NCBI RefSeq assembly: GCF_016598535.1
Contig: NZ_CP066779.1
Location: 2,418,001 to 2,482,000 of the forward strand
Source of the DNA: Rhodococcus sp. P-2
Lineage (GTDB): Bacteria; Actinomycetota; Actinomycetes; Mycobacteriales; Mycobacteriaceae
Length of the DNA: 64,000 nucleotides
Direction of reading: 5' to 3'
A model generated the notes under the pieces. The model saw nothing but the letters and a program-made list of their open reading frames with translations. It was not told the DNA's origin and did not search any database. Below are positions 27,286 to 35,714 of this stretch, one piece after another (the stretch's first letter is position 1; each line of letters opens with the position of its first letter). Position numbers and translations under genes: made by a program.

Positions 27286-27564
27286 TCACTCGCTTGCCGG
27301 AGTGACACTCCCACGAGTGAGGCTCCACCCGAACCTCGTCGCGATGACAGCTGACAGCCAGCCCAACAGCGCACCCACCAGTGGAGCAGCGATCGCGGTG
27401 TAGATCGCCTCGTTGGAAACACCAACCGACACGGCGGAGTCACCGACAAAGGCGAAATCGGTTCGGGAGGCGACGGACGCCAACTCGATCAGGCCGGAGA
27501 CAACAATAATCAGGAACCCCAGCAGGAAACCGAAGCCGGCCAGAAGAAGATGAAGTGCACGCAT
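27286..27564 (-). CDS. small two-helix membrane protein of unknown function
   Basis: Predicted 92-aa protein with two hydrophobic helices, near residues 5-28 (LLLAGFGFLLGFLIIVVSG) and 52-78 (EAIYTAIAAPLVGALLGWL), joined by a polar loop. The ATG at 27564 is chosen because the longer open frame upstream overlaps the divergent secreted-protein gene and has no membrane character. I recognise no family. It is divergent from the secreted-protein gene at 27614, with 49 bp between the starts, so the two may share a promoter region. Confidence 0.62.
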   Translation of the reverse strand: MRALHLLLAGFGFLLGFLIIVVSGLIELASVASRTDFAFVGDSAVSVGVSNEAIYTAIAAPLVGALLGWLSAVIATRFGWSLTRGSVTPASE

Positions 27565-27613
27565 CCGATCAGTCTGCCTGTAACACCCATCCAGATGAAA
27601 CCGACCTGCTGGT

Positions 27614-28057
27614 ATGACACTTTCACGAATCGCGCGCACCACCGCGCTTGCCGCCGCCCTCTGCGCGAGCGCAGCCATCTGTACCGCGACGTCGGCTTCC
27701 GCGGACGTAGTCGACGTCACGATCCTTCCGGGTCTCAGCAGCGGGCCGACGACGCCGTACGGAGCTGGTTGCACGTATCTGGTGGTTGCCAGGACAGCAG
27801 CGTTGGACGAGGCGAACGTCTCGATTGTCGACATGAACCGGGCATCGACCATGTTCCCGCAGGAATTGATCTGGGACACCGTCAATCCCTACTTCACCTT
27901 GCCGGTTGTACTCGGCCATGCCGTCACTCTGTGGACTCCGACTGCACCCGGCGAACACTCTCTGATGGCCTACCAGACGTCCGCGGGCGGGCCGGTCACA
28001 ACGGTCGAAGTCAATCCGGCCACGCCGATCGGTCCGGGGTGCGTCGTCGCACCCTGA
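27614..28057 (+). CDS. small secreted protein of unknown function
   Basis: Predicted 147-aa exported protein. The Sec signal peptide is clear: MTLSRIARTTALAAALCASA and on to a TSASA cleavage site near residue 30. The mature part is beta-rich, with two Cys (in GAGCTYLV and GPGCVVAP) that could form one disulfide, and a repeat-like ending in PVTTVEVNPATPIGPGC. The look is that of a small immunoglobulin-like or bacterial surface domain common in Rhodococcus, but I cannot name the family. It ends 4 bp before the stop of the convergent alpha/beta-hydrolase gene. Confidence 0.78.
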   Translation: MTLSRIARTTALAAALCASAAICTATSASADVVDVTILPGLSSGPTTPYGAGCTYLVVARTAALDEANVSIVDMNRASTMFPQELIWDTVNPYFTLPVVLGHAVTLWTPTAPGEHSLMAYQTSAGGPVTTVEVNPATPIGPGCVVAP

Positions 28058-28061
28058 TCCG

Positions 28062-28895
28062 CTAGCCCTCCAAGAAGTCGACGAGCACCCGGTTGAGTGC
28101 ATCGGCCGGGACCATCGGAATACTGTGGTGCGAAGCATCTTCCAACACTTCGATGCGTGCTGCGGGAACAGTTTTCCGCACTGACCTCGACACCGCTTCC
28201 GCATCATGCACCCGTCCGTCCTGCGCGAGGACCACCAGCAACTCGATATCCAGTGCGCTCAAGTCCTCCACCGAAGGACGTTGAGGCACAACGAGATCGG
28301 GGCGCGGGAGTTCCGAAGCGCCTGCTTCCGCAAGTGACAGCCAGTCGGAGTCGATGCTCAACTCGCCTGTCTCCCAATCCAACAGTCGCCGTCGGCCAGC
28401 CCGCGACGGCTTGAGCAACAGCGGAAGCGCACGCAGAAGGTAGCCCGACTTCATACCGGAGAAACTCGAATTAGGATCGAGCAGAACAAGTTTCCCGACA
28501 CGTTCCGGGCGACGCAAAGAAAATGCCAATGCGATCATCGCGCCGTAGGAATGTCCGATTACATCGACGGCCTCGGCGCCGGTGTACTCGACTATCGATT
28601 CCATCCACTCGATCAGATCGTCGGCGGACTTCATCGGATTACCATTCGGAACGCTGCGCCCGGCATCCCCCATGGTGTCGACGGCAAAGACTCGTCGAGA
28701 TTTCGACAACGCCGCAACGTTGTCGAACCACACCGTCGAGGTGGCGCCTCCACCGGAAAAGAGGATCAACGGCGTCGAGTCCTCAGGTCCACAGACGTTC
28801 ACATGCGTGCTCCCGAACCGGCCTGTGAGGTCCACACCCAGCGGTTTCTGCGGCCATTTGGTCAGTACAGCGTCGTATGCGCGATCGAAGTCCAT
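28062..28895 (-). CDS. alpha/beta-fold hydrolase
   Basis: Alpha/beta hydrolase of 277 aa. The oxyanion segment LFSGGGATSTVWFDN is near residue 44, the nucleophile elbow GHSYGA near 114, a catalytic Asp follows VVLAQDGRVHDAE, and the His is in SHHSIP near 262. The ATG at 28895 is chosen because a GGGGGTGGGG ribosome site precedes it and homologous sequence starts there. It is divergent from a MarR gene across a short region with a perfect MarR-type palindrome, so MarR repression is likely. The esters or amides it cleaves are unknown; the pyroglutamate-type genes next door offer only a weak hint. Confidence 0.88.
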   Translation of the reverse strand: MDFDRAYDAVLTKWPQKPLGVDLTGRFGSTHVNVCGPEDSTPLILFSGGGATSTVWFDNVAALSKSRRVFAVDTMGDAGRSVPNGNPMKSADDLIEWMESIVEYTGAEAVDVIGHSYGAMIALAFSLRRPERVGKLVLLDPNSSFSGMKSGYLLRALPLLLKPSRAGRRRLLDWETGELSIDSDWLSLAEAGASELPRPDLVVPQRPSVEDLSALDIELLVVLAQDGRVHDAEAVSRSVRKTVPAARIEVLEDASHHSIPMVPADALNRVLVDFLEG

Positions 28896-28911
28896 CCCCC
28901 ACCCCCATTTC

Positions 28912-28943
28912 TCTCGATTATCGAGATAGTAGACAATCGAGAG
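28912..28943. promoter_or_regulatory. MarR-type operator with an extra half-site
   Basis: A perfect 15-bp palindrome, TCTCGAT-T-ATCGAGA at 28912-28926, is followed by a further half-site AATCGAGAG at 28935-28943 that is also the inverse of CTCTCGATT (28911-28919). It lies 16 bp before the divergent hydrolase start and about 27 bp before the TTG of the MarR gene. One repressor could thus shut both promoters. Confidence 0.8.
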
Positions 28944-28969
28944 ACAACACACCAGGGCTGGAGGCATCC

Positions 28970-29449
28970 TTGAGCGTCGGCGATGCAGAAGACGAAGCGA
29001 TGGCGATCGTGCACTCGCTTCGCGCACTGACCGTCGACTTGAACGTGGCGGTTTCCGGCTTTGCAAACAAGTACACAATGCACTCCACCGACGTGCGCGC
29101 GTTGATCTGCCTTCTCGATGCCGAGCGCTCGGACACACCGGCGACGCCAGGCTGGCTCGGCGCACAACTGGGAATCAACTCGGCATCGATGACTGCGCTC
29201 GTCGACCGCATGGTCAAAGCGGGCCACGTAGCTCGCGAACGGGACTCGGCGGACCGACGGCGAGTGCTCTTGCAGGTCACACCCACTGCAGTCACTCTCG
29301 GCGAGAGCTACTTCGATCCGCTCATTTCACGGGCGGTGAGCACCATCGGCAATTACACGGCCACGGAGCGAGCCACCATCGCGAGTTTCATCGCCGGGAT
29401 GCGAGCGGACGTGGAGCGGACTCGAATCGACAGGGAGCCCTCCCCGTGA
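28970..29449 (+). CDS. MarR-family transcriptional regulator
   Basis: MarR-type winged-helix repressor of 159 aa. The HTH and wing lie in ATPGWLGAQLGINSASMTAL through VDRMVKAGHVARERDSADRR (about residues 58-98), the most conserved MarR section. The TTG at 28970 is taken as start because GGAGG lies six bases upstream; an ATG at 29000 is possible. The stop overlaps the GTG of the pxpB-like gene (GTGA at 29446-29449), so regulator and pxpBC form an operon. A perfect palindrome just upstream suggests autoregulation together with control of the divergent hydrolase. Confidence 0.9.
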   Translation: MSVGDAEDEAMAIVHSLRALTVDLNVAVSGFANKYTMHSTDVRALICLLDAERSDTPATPGWLGAQLGINSASMTALVDRMVKAGHVARERDSADRRRVLLQVTPTAVTLGESYFDPLISRAVSTIGNYTATERATIASFIAGMRADVERTRIDREPSP

Positions 29450-30078
29450 CTCGCCTACTTCCCGCTGGAGAATGCGCATTTCTCGTAGACCTCGATTCCG
29501 AAGCCGACGTTCTCGCGTTCACCGAAGCACTGACACGGAACACCCCGGTCGGGGTCGAGGACTTCCTCCCGGCAGCTCGCACGGTCCTGGTCACGTGCAC
29601 CCCGGCGGCAGACCTCACGTACGTCCGGAAGTGCTTGAACGATCTCGAGCAGACCAATTCTGCCTCGATCGCAGACGAACGTTCCGAGGCAGACGCACTC
29701 ACCATCGCCGTCAGGTACGACGGACCCGACCTCGACGACGTCGCACAGTCACTCGGAATGAGCCGATCCGAGGTGGTTGCGGCCCATACCGGGGCGAAGT
29801 GGCGTTGCGCCTTCATCGGATTCGCACCCGGCTTCGCCTACCTGACTTCAAACGACACGCGACTCCACGTACCGCGTCGAACTCAGTCACGAACGTCTGT
29901 GCCTGCCGGTTCCGTCGCCCTGGCCGCTGGATACAGCGCGGTCTACCCGCGGGCATCTCCGGGCGGCTGGCAGATCATCGGAAGCACCGACACCGTGATG
30001 TGGGACCTGAACGCCACTCCACCGGCCACCGTTCAGCCCGGGGGCCGCGTGCGCTTCGTGAACGAGGAACAACGATGA
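29446..30078 (+). CDS. pxpB: 5-oxoprolinase subunit B (KipI/allophanate hydrolase subunit 1 family)
   Basis: Protein of 210 aa with the hallmark KipI-family stretch FIGFAPGFAYLTSND near residue 124 and a following PRRTQSRTSVPAGSVALAAG. PxpB works with PxpC and PxpA to hydrolyse 5-oxoproline (pyroglutamate) to glutamate with ATP; older annotation calls the pair allophanate hydrolase subunits or KipI/KipA. The GTG overlaps the MarR stop, and the gene's own stop overlaps the start of pxpC (ATGA at 30075-30078). No pxpA (LamB/YcsF family) is seen in the window, so the partner must be elsewhere or the pair does something else. Confidence 0.88.
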   Translation: MTRLLPAGECAFLVDLDSEADVLAFTEALTRNTPVGVEDFLPAARTVLVTCTPAADLTYVRKCLNDLEQTNSASIADERSEADALTIAVRYDGPDLDDVAQSLGMSRSEVVAAHTGAKWRCAFIGFAPGFAYLTSNDTRLHVPRRTQSRTSVPAGSVALAAGYSAVYPRASPGGWQIIGSTDTVMWDLNATPPATVQPGGRVRFVNEEQR

Positions 30079-30938
30079 ACGGCCTGGAGATACTCGAAAC
30101 CGGGCCGCTGAGCCTGATCCAGGACCTGGGACGGATAGGGCATCTGCGCTCGGGCGTCGGGGTTTCCGGTGCTGCGGACCGGCGATCGCTCGGACTCGGC
30201 AATCGACTCGTCGGCAACGACAAGAGCGCGGCCGGTATCGAGGTCCTCCTCGGTGGGCTGAGTCTTCGGTCCCGTCAATCGTCGACGATCGCGTTCACCG
30301 GTGCGCCCGCACAGGCCTACCGCGACGGCATTCCGGTCGGGCATGCGAGCGTGATCTCTCTGCGGCCTGGTCAGACCGTCCACCTCGACTACGCACCGAG
30401 TGGACTGCGGACGTATCTGACCGTCAGAGGGGGCATTGTGGTTCCCTCGGTCCTGGGATCGCGCAGTACCGACACCATGTCCGGGATCGGTCCGGTACCG
30501 CTCGAGCCGGGTGTCATTCTCCCGATCGGGCCGTCGCCGATCGCGTTCTCGCCGGTCGACCTCGCCCCGGTGCCGCCGATGACAAACGAGACTCTCCACC
30601 TTCGAGTCGTCTTCGGTCCACGTGCAGATCGATTCACCAACCCCGAAACGCTCGTCCAGGGGCGATGGGAGGTTTCGAGCGACTCGGACCGGATCGGCGC
30701 ACGCCTCGGCCGCGTCGGCACCGATGAACTACTTCGAAGAACAGATGACACCGAGCTGCCCACCGAAGGCGTGGCCCTCGGATCGATCCAGGTCCCGCCA
30801 AGCGGCCAACCTGTCGTGTTTCTCGCCGATCACCCCATCACCGGCGGTTATCCGGTGGTGGGAGTGGTGGCGGACGCGGATATCGATCGGCTCGGTCAAG
30901 CCCGCCCGGGTCAGCACATCCGGTTTGTCGCTGCCTGA
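30075..30938 (+). CDS. pxpC: 5-oxoprolinase subunit C (KipA/allophanate hydrolase subunit 2 family)
   Basis: Protein of 287 aa starting with the family pattern LEILETGPLSLIQDLGRIGH, then GVGVSGAADRRSLGLGNRLV and EVLLGGLSL. The C-terminal GYPVVGVVADADIDRLGQARPGQ is equally diagnostic. It forms a complex with PxpB; the pair is predicted to carry the ATP-dependent ring-opening chemistry with PxpA. The ATG is set by a 4-bp overlap with the pxpB stop. It ends the MarR-pxpB-pxpC operon; the next plus-strand gene starts 47 bp later. Confidence 0.9.
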   Translation: MNGLEILETGPLSLIQDLGRIGHLRSGVGVSGAADRRSLGLGNRLVGNDKSAAGIEVLLGGLSLRSRQSSTIAFTGAPAQAYRDGIPVGHASVISLRPGQTVHLDYAPSGLRTYLTVRGGIVVPSVLGSRSTDTMSGIGPVPLEPGVILPIGPSPIAFSPVDLAPVPPMTNETLHLRVVFGPRADRFTNPETLVQGRWEVSSDSDRIGARLGRVGTDELLRRTDDTELPTEGVALGSIQVPPSGQPVVFLADHPITGGYPVVGVVADADIDRLGQARPGQHIRFVAA

Positions 30939-30985
30939 GCAGCGCCGAGCATGGTCGTGTCGGACCCTGCCGTCACACTGATGTC

Positions 30986-32536
30986 GTGCGAGTTGTCCTG
31001 GTTCCCGGTAGTACGACGTCCACGGGAGCTGTGACGGCAACTGTCCTACGGACCGATCCCGGTGGAACGCCGCTCGCCGATCCCGTCGAGTACCCCGACC
31101 TGATCGCGGCAGTGCGCACCATTGAGGAAGCCGAGCACCCACGATGGGTGTGGCCCAGCACGGCAACCGTGTACCCACCCCTACTGCGGGCAGGCGTACG
31201 GGTTCAGCGATGCCACGACATTTCCCTGACTCGCGCGATCCTCGGAATGCGCGTCGGTAAACCGTCACCGCCTGCCGACGAGTTCGACGACGATCGCCTC
31301 GGCCTCTTCGATACTGCCCCCGTTCTCGATCCCGTCGCTGTCGCCACCGAGTTCGCCGAGCAGCGCGCAACCATCGGCACGGACGCGCGTTTGGATTTGT
31401 TGATCGCAGCAGAATCGGCCGGAGCTCTCAGCGCCGCCGAGATGACACACACGGGCCTGCCGTTCTCGACGCAGAAGCATCGCGAACTCCTCGAAGAACG
31501 GCTGGGGCCGCGGCCGACGGGATACGACCTCCCCGCTCGTATGCAGGAACTCGCTGCCCAGATCAGTGAGGTCTTCGGGCGCCCGGTCAATCCTTCGTCG
31601 TCGGTGGAGATCACCGAGGCGTTCGGGCGTCAGGGCATCGAACTGCCGTCGACGCGCAAGTGGTTTCTGCAGGAAATCGATCACCCGGCGGTCCCGTTGC
31701 TGCTGCGTCATCGCGAACTCGCCAAGCTGTACAGCACCAACGGTTGGCAATGGATGGACAGTTGGGTGCGGGGTGATCGATTCCGCCCGATCTACGTCCC
31801 TGGTGGCGTTGTATCCGGCAGGTGGGCGAGCCGGGGTGGCGGGGCCCTGCAGATTCCCAAGACCATGCGCTCGAGCGTCGTCGCCGATCCTGGCCACGTG
31901 TTCGTCGTCGCCGACGCCGGTCAGCTCGAGCCCCGAATTCTGGCCGCCATGTCCGGCGACCGCCGCATGATGGCTGCCGCCGGCGACGACGATCTGTACG
32001 CACTTGTCGGTGCCGAAGCCTTCGGCGGCGACCGCGCCAAAGCGAAGGTGGCCATCCTCGGAGTCCTGTACGGAGCAACGGCTGGTGAGGCCAAAGCACT
32101 GCTCATCTTGTTGCGGAAGCGATTCCCGGTCGCCGTCGAGTACGTCGAGCAAGCTGCCAAGGCAGGCGAGCGCGGCGAGGTGGTGAAGTCGCTGCTCGGC
32201 CGGGCCTGTCCCCCACCGTCTCCCGACTTCTACTCCCACGGCGACGCTCACGCTCGCGGCCGATTCACGCGCAACTTCGTCGTGCAGGCCACCGCCTCCG
32301 AGTGGGCACTCTGCCTCCTGGCCGACCTCAGGCGCCGCCTCGCCGACGATCCGGACGGCGAGTTGGTCTTCTTCCAACACGACGAGGTGGTCGTGCATAC
32401 GCGAAACCCCGAGTCAGGTACCGCTCACGTGCTGGCCGCTGCGGCTTCGGCAACTCGATTGTTGTTCGGCGACACAGTCGTCCGTTTTCCTATGGACGTC
32501 GCCGCCCGCGAGACTTACGGCAAAGGCACTTCGTAG
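30986..32536 (+). CDS. family A DNA polymerase, actinobacterial 'bifunctional exonuclease/polymerase' type
   Basis: Polymerase-I-like protein of 516 aa. The C-terminal half has all three palm motifs: motif A as VVADAGQLEPRILA (Asp310), motif B as KAKVAILGVLYGATAGEAK near residue 355, and motif C as FFQHDEVVVH (H465, D466, E467). In motif A the usual DYSQIELR is DAGQLEPR. The N-terminal 200 residues correspond to the 3'-5' exonuclease position but no DxE-type metal triad is visible, so proofreading is doubtful. No 5'-nuclease domain is present. The GTG at 30986 begins a typical N-terminus (RVVLVPGS). It stands alone, possibly a repair or translesion enzyme beside the replicative PolA. Confidence 0.88.
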   Translation: MRVVLVPGSTTSTGAVTATVLRTDPGGTPLADPVEYPDLIAAVRTIEEAEHPRWVWPSTATVYPPLLRAGVRVQRCHDISLTRAILGMRVGKPSPPADEFDDDRLGLFDTAPVLDPVAVATEFAEQRATIGTDARLDLLIAAESAGALSAAEMTHTGLPFSTQKHRELLEERLGPRPTGYDLPARMQELAAQISEVFGRPVNPSSSVEITEAFGRQGIELPSTRKWFLQEIDHPAVPLLLRHRELAKLYSTNGWQWMDSWVRGDRFRPIYVPGGVVSGRWASRGGGALQIPKTMRSSVVADPGHVFVVADAGQLEPRILAAMSGDRRMMAAAGDDDLYALVGAEAFGGDRAKAKVAILGVLYGATAGEAKALLILLRKRFPVAVEYVEQAAKAGERGEVVKSLLGRACPPPSPDFYSHGDAHARGRFTRNFVVQATASEWALCLLADLRRRLADDPDGELVFFQHDEVVVHTRNPESGTAHVLAAAASATRLLFGDTVVRFPMDVAARETYGKGTS

Positions 32537-32638
32537 CGTCGTCAATTCCACTCCAAGTGGTTCCACCGCGCCCGTATTGCGTGTTCTACTGGAAAACGTT
32601 GCTTTGTTGGTGCTGGTCGACTGTGTTCGAGGAGAACC

Positions 32639-34864
32639 ATGACCAAGCTGGATACAACTGACGCAGAACAGAACGACAGCGGAGCGGTCAAACGCCGTCG
32701 ACTGCCGATCTTCACCGTGATCGCCCTTGCCATCTTTGCCTTCATTGCAGGTGGATTCGGCGGTTCGTTCCAAGGCAAACTCGCCGAGGTTCAGAAGAAC
32801 GACAACGCCTCGTACCTCCCGAGTTCCGCCGAATCGACGATCGTCAGCAACCAATCCGCGAACTTCCTCGCGGTCGAGACGATCCCTGGTTTTGTTCTGT
32901 TCCATCGGGATTCGGCCCTCACCGAGGCAGACAAGTCTGCGATCGACTCGGCACGTAACTCCATTTCCGGCATCTCCGGAGTGGACGCCGACGGTATGCA
33001 GCCCACCCAGTACTCCGCCGACGGCACAACTGCGTCGATCTTCGTGCCACTCGTCGCCAAAGACGGTGACACCGCAGTCGCGGGCGACGTCCTGGCGACC
33101 ACCGAGCAGAACGTCATCGACGCCGCCGAGCAGGCCGCTGGTGATGTCGAGGTACTCCCTGCTGGACCAGGTGGACTACTCGTCGCTTTCATCGACGCCT
33201 TTGCCGGTCTGGACGGAGCGCTGTTGGGCGCGGCACTTCTGGTCGTGATCCTCATCCTGCTTGTCGTGTACCGATCGCCGGTGTTGTGGTTCTTCCCGCT
33301 GTTCTCCGCCCTTCTCGCCATCGGCTTGTCGTCGATGGTGATCTACTTCCTCGCGAAGGCCGAAGTACTCACGCTGACCGGCCAATCTCAAGGCATTCTT
33401 TTCGTGCTGGTGATCGGAGCCGGCACCGACTACGCCCTACTCTTGATCTCTCGCTATCGCGAAGAACTGCACACGTATCCCAACCGCTTCGACGCGATGA
33501 TCAAGGCCTGGCGCGAGTCTGCGCCGGCCATCACCGCTTCGGCTGTCACCGTCATTCTCGGACTGCTCTGCCTGACGTTCTCTCAACTCAACTCCAACAA
33601 GAGCCTCGGACCCGTCGCCGCCATCGGGATCGCCTGCACCTATCTGGTGATGATGACCTTCATGCCGGTCGCCCTGGCCGCTACCGGACGGTGGGTCTTC
33701 TGGCCGCGCAAGCCCAAGGTCGATCACGCCGCAGACCTGACGACGCACGGGATGTGGGGCAAGATCGCCGAGGTCGTCGGTAGCAAGGACCGCCCACTGT
33801 GGATCGGCGCCACAGTCTTGTTGATCATCCTGTTCGCAGCCGGGATCGGCAGTCTCAAAACCGATGGCCTGACATCCACCGAAAGCTTCACCAACCGCCC
33901 CGACGCCGTTGTCGGACAGGAACTCTACGACTCGAAGTTCGATCCCGGAGCGGGCGCACCGGCCGTGATCACCGCAAACGCCGACCAGGCCGACGCCGTC
34001 ATCAAGGCCGCCAGCGGTGTCGAAGGTATCTCGCAGGATCCCGGCGCCGTCTGCACCCAGGTGGACGTCGCGAAGGTCAGCGAGCTGATCAAGACCAATC
34101 CCGCTGCCGTCGCCCAAGCCGCCGCTGCGGGTTGCGCCCCAGCGGCTTTCACCGTTGCACCGATCGACGGCCGCACCATGATCAATGCGACCCTCGCCGA
34201 CTCCTACGATTCACCGCAGGCACTCGATACTGTCAAGCGACTGCGGACGGCCGTCCACGACGTGCCCGGCGCCGACGCACTTGTCGGCGGCAGCACGGCC
34301 ACCACCCTTGATGTCCAGGCCGCCTCGGTCCGCGACAGGAATCTGATCATCCCGATCGTGTTGGTGGTGATCTTCCTGGTCTTGGCCGCTTTGCTTCGCG
34401 CTCTGCTGATCCCGGTGATTCTCATTGTCACCGTGGTGCTTTCCTTCGCGGCGACCCTCGGCGTGAGCGGATTCTTCTTCACGCACGTGTTCGGGTTCGC
34501 CGGGGCTGATCAGTCTTTCCCGCTGTTCGCCTTCGTGTTCCTCGTCGCTCTGGGTATCGACTACAACATCTTCTTGATGACCAGGGTCCGGGAGGAGACG
34601 GGAGAATTCGGTACCCGTGCAGGCGTTCTGCGCGGTCTTGCAGTGACGGGCGGCGTGATCACTTCAGCCGGAATCGTCTTGGCCGCAACATTTGCCGTAC
34701 TGGGCATCCTGCCACTGGTCTTCCTGGCCGAGATCGGTTTTGCCGTGGCCTTCGGCGTGCTGCTCGACACGATCATCGTGCGCAGTGTCCTCGTTCCGGC
34801 GCTCTCACACGACATCGGGAAACGTATCTGGTGGCCGTCCGAATTGGCGCGCGCCAAAGACTGA
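32639..34864 (+). CDS. MMPL/RND-family transporter
   Basis: Large membrane transporter of 741 aa. It has one helix at residues 24-44, a long extracytoplasmic loop, five helices from about 180 to 365, a second loop, and a second bundle from about 560 to 730, i.e. the duplicated RND layout with about 12 helices. The signature DY pairs are present: GAGTDYALLLISRYREEL near 261 and GIDYNIFLMTRVREE near 641, which relay protons. Mycobacterial MMPL proteins export lipids or drugs. The start is fixed by GAGGAGAACC before the ATG. It is a monocistronic plus-strand gene, and its stop lies 4 bp from that of the convergent alkA-like gene. Confidence 0.93.
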   Translation: MTKLDTTDAEQNDSGAVKRRRLPIFTVIALAIFAFIAGGFGGSFQGKLAEVQKNDNASYLPSSAESTIVSNQSANFLAVETIPGFVLFHRDSALTEADKSAIDSARNSISGISGVDADGMQPTQYSADGTTASIFVPLVAKDGDTAVAGDVLATTEQNVIDAAEQAAGDVEVLPAGPGGLLVAFIDAFAGLDGALLGAALLVVILILLVVYRSPVLWFFPLFSALLAIGLSSMVIYFLAKAEVLTLTGQSQGILFVLVIGAGTDYALLLISRYREELHTYPNRFDAMIKAWRESAPAITASAVTVILGLLCLTFSQLNSNKSLGPVAAIGIACTYLVMMTFMPVALAATGRWVFWPRKPKVDHAADLTTHGMWGKIAEVVGSKDRPLWIGATVLLIILFAAGIGSLKTDGLTSTESFTNRPDAVVGQELYDSKFDPGAGAPAVITANADQADAVIKAASGVEGISQDPGAVCTQVDVAKVSELIKTNPAAVAQAAAAGCAPAAFTVAPIDGRTMINATLADSYDSPQALDTVKRLRTAVHDVPGADALVGGSTATTLDVQAASVRDRNLIIPIVLVVIFLVLAALLRALLIPVILIVTVVLSFAATLGVSGFFFTHVFGFAGADQSFPLFAFVFLVALGIDYNIFLMTRVREETGEFGTRAGVLRGLAVTGGVITSAGIVLAATFAVLGILPLVFLAEIGFAVAFGVLLDTIIVRSVLVPALSHDIGKRIWWPSELARAKD

Positions 34865-34868
34865 CCGA

Positions 34869-35714
34869 CTACAGAAACGCCTCTTTGGTCCACAGATGAA
34901 AAAGCGCATAGGCCCGCCAGGGTCGCCATTTCTCGGACAACGCACCGGCCTCTTTACCGGAGGAGACACCCAACGCACGTTTCAAGACCAGATCATCAGG
35001 TACGAATGCGTCGCGATCACCGAGAATTCGAACAGTGAGATAGTCAGCGGTCCACGGTCCGATTCCTGTTAGTGACAACAACTCTCGCCGAAATTGGACG
35101 GGATCCGCATCCCAGGAGAGATCGAGGCCGTTCGCTGCCGCAGTTGCCAACGTGTGCACCGTTTTTGCGCGCGCGGTGGTCAGTCCGACGGCTTTCTGAA
35201 TATCCTCCGGCGATAGCGCTGCAACCGAGGCCGGGCCGGGGAAAGCAAGAAACTCCGCGTCCACCGCCGCTCCGAATGCGCCGACGAAGCGCCCACCGAA
35301 CGTCCTCGCCGCGCCGAGCGATACCTGTTGTCCCAGAACGGTGAGCACCGCGGTCTCGAACCCGTCCACCGAGCCGAGCACCCGCAATCCTGGACGGGCG
35401 GCCACTAGTGGGGCCAACAACTCATCGCTACCGAACGCTGCTTCCACAGCAGTGTGATCGGCGTCGAGGTCGAGCCAACGACGCACGATCACCTCCAGCT
35501 CTGCGGAATCCGATACCGGCACATCGGAATCCACGACAACACCGTCGTCCGTCCACGACACCGACACGACAACCGGGCCGGACGGCAACGGGATGACTCT
35601 GGTGTGAACACCGTCGTCGTGACGTTCGAGGCCGGCGACGCAATGAGCCCGCAGGGCACCGGTGAGCGGTTCGACTGCATAGGGCGCCTGAAAGCGCAGT
35701 GTCACTGCGCTCAC
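34869..35714 (-). CDS. alkA: AlkA-type DNA-3-methyladenine glycosylase II
   Basis: HhH-GPD DNA glycosylase of 281 aa that excises alkylated bases such as 3-methyladenine. An AlkA N-terminal domain (LRFQAPYAVEPLTGALRAH) covers about residues 5-110, LGQQVSLGAARTFGGRF follows near 127, and the helix-hairpin-helix LTGIGPWTADYLTVRILGDRDAF is near 215-237. The catalytic Asp lies in the following PDDLVLKRAL. It is the last gene of the ogt-sigma-ogt-alkA operon, with its ATG overlapping the stop of the preceding gene (ATGA at 35711-35714). In many relatives this domain is fused to Ada; here it is separate. Confidence 0.92.
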   Translation of the reverse strand: MSAVTLRFQAPYAVEPLTGALRAHCVAGLERHDDGVHTRVIPLPSGPVVVSVSWTDDGVVVDSDVPVSDSAELEVIVRRWLDLDADHTAVEAAFGSDELLAPLVAARPGLRVLGSVDGFETAVLTVLGQQVSLGAARTFGGRFVGAFGAAVDAEFLAFPGPASVAALSPEDIQKAVGLTTARAKTVHTLATAAANGLDLSWDADPVQFRRELLSLTGIGPWTADYLTVRILGDRDAFVPDDLVLKRALGVSSGKEAGALSEKWRPWRAYALFHLWTKEAFL

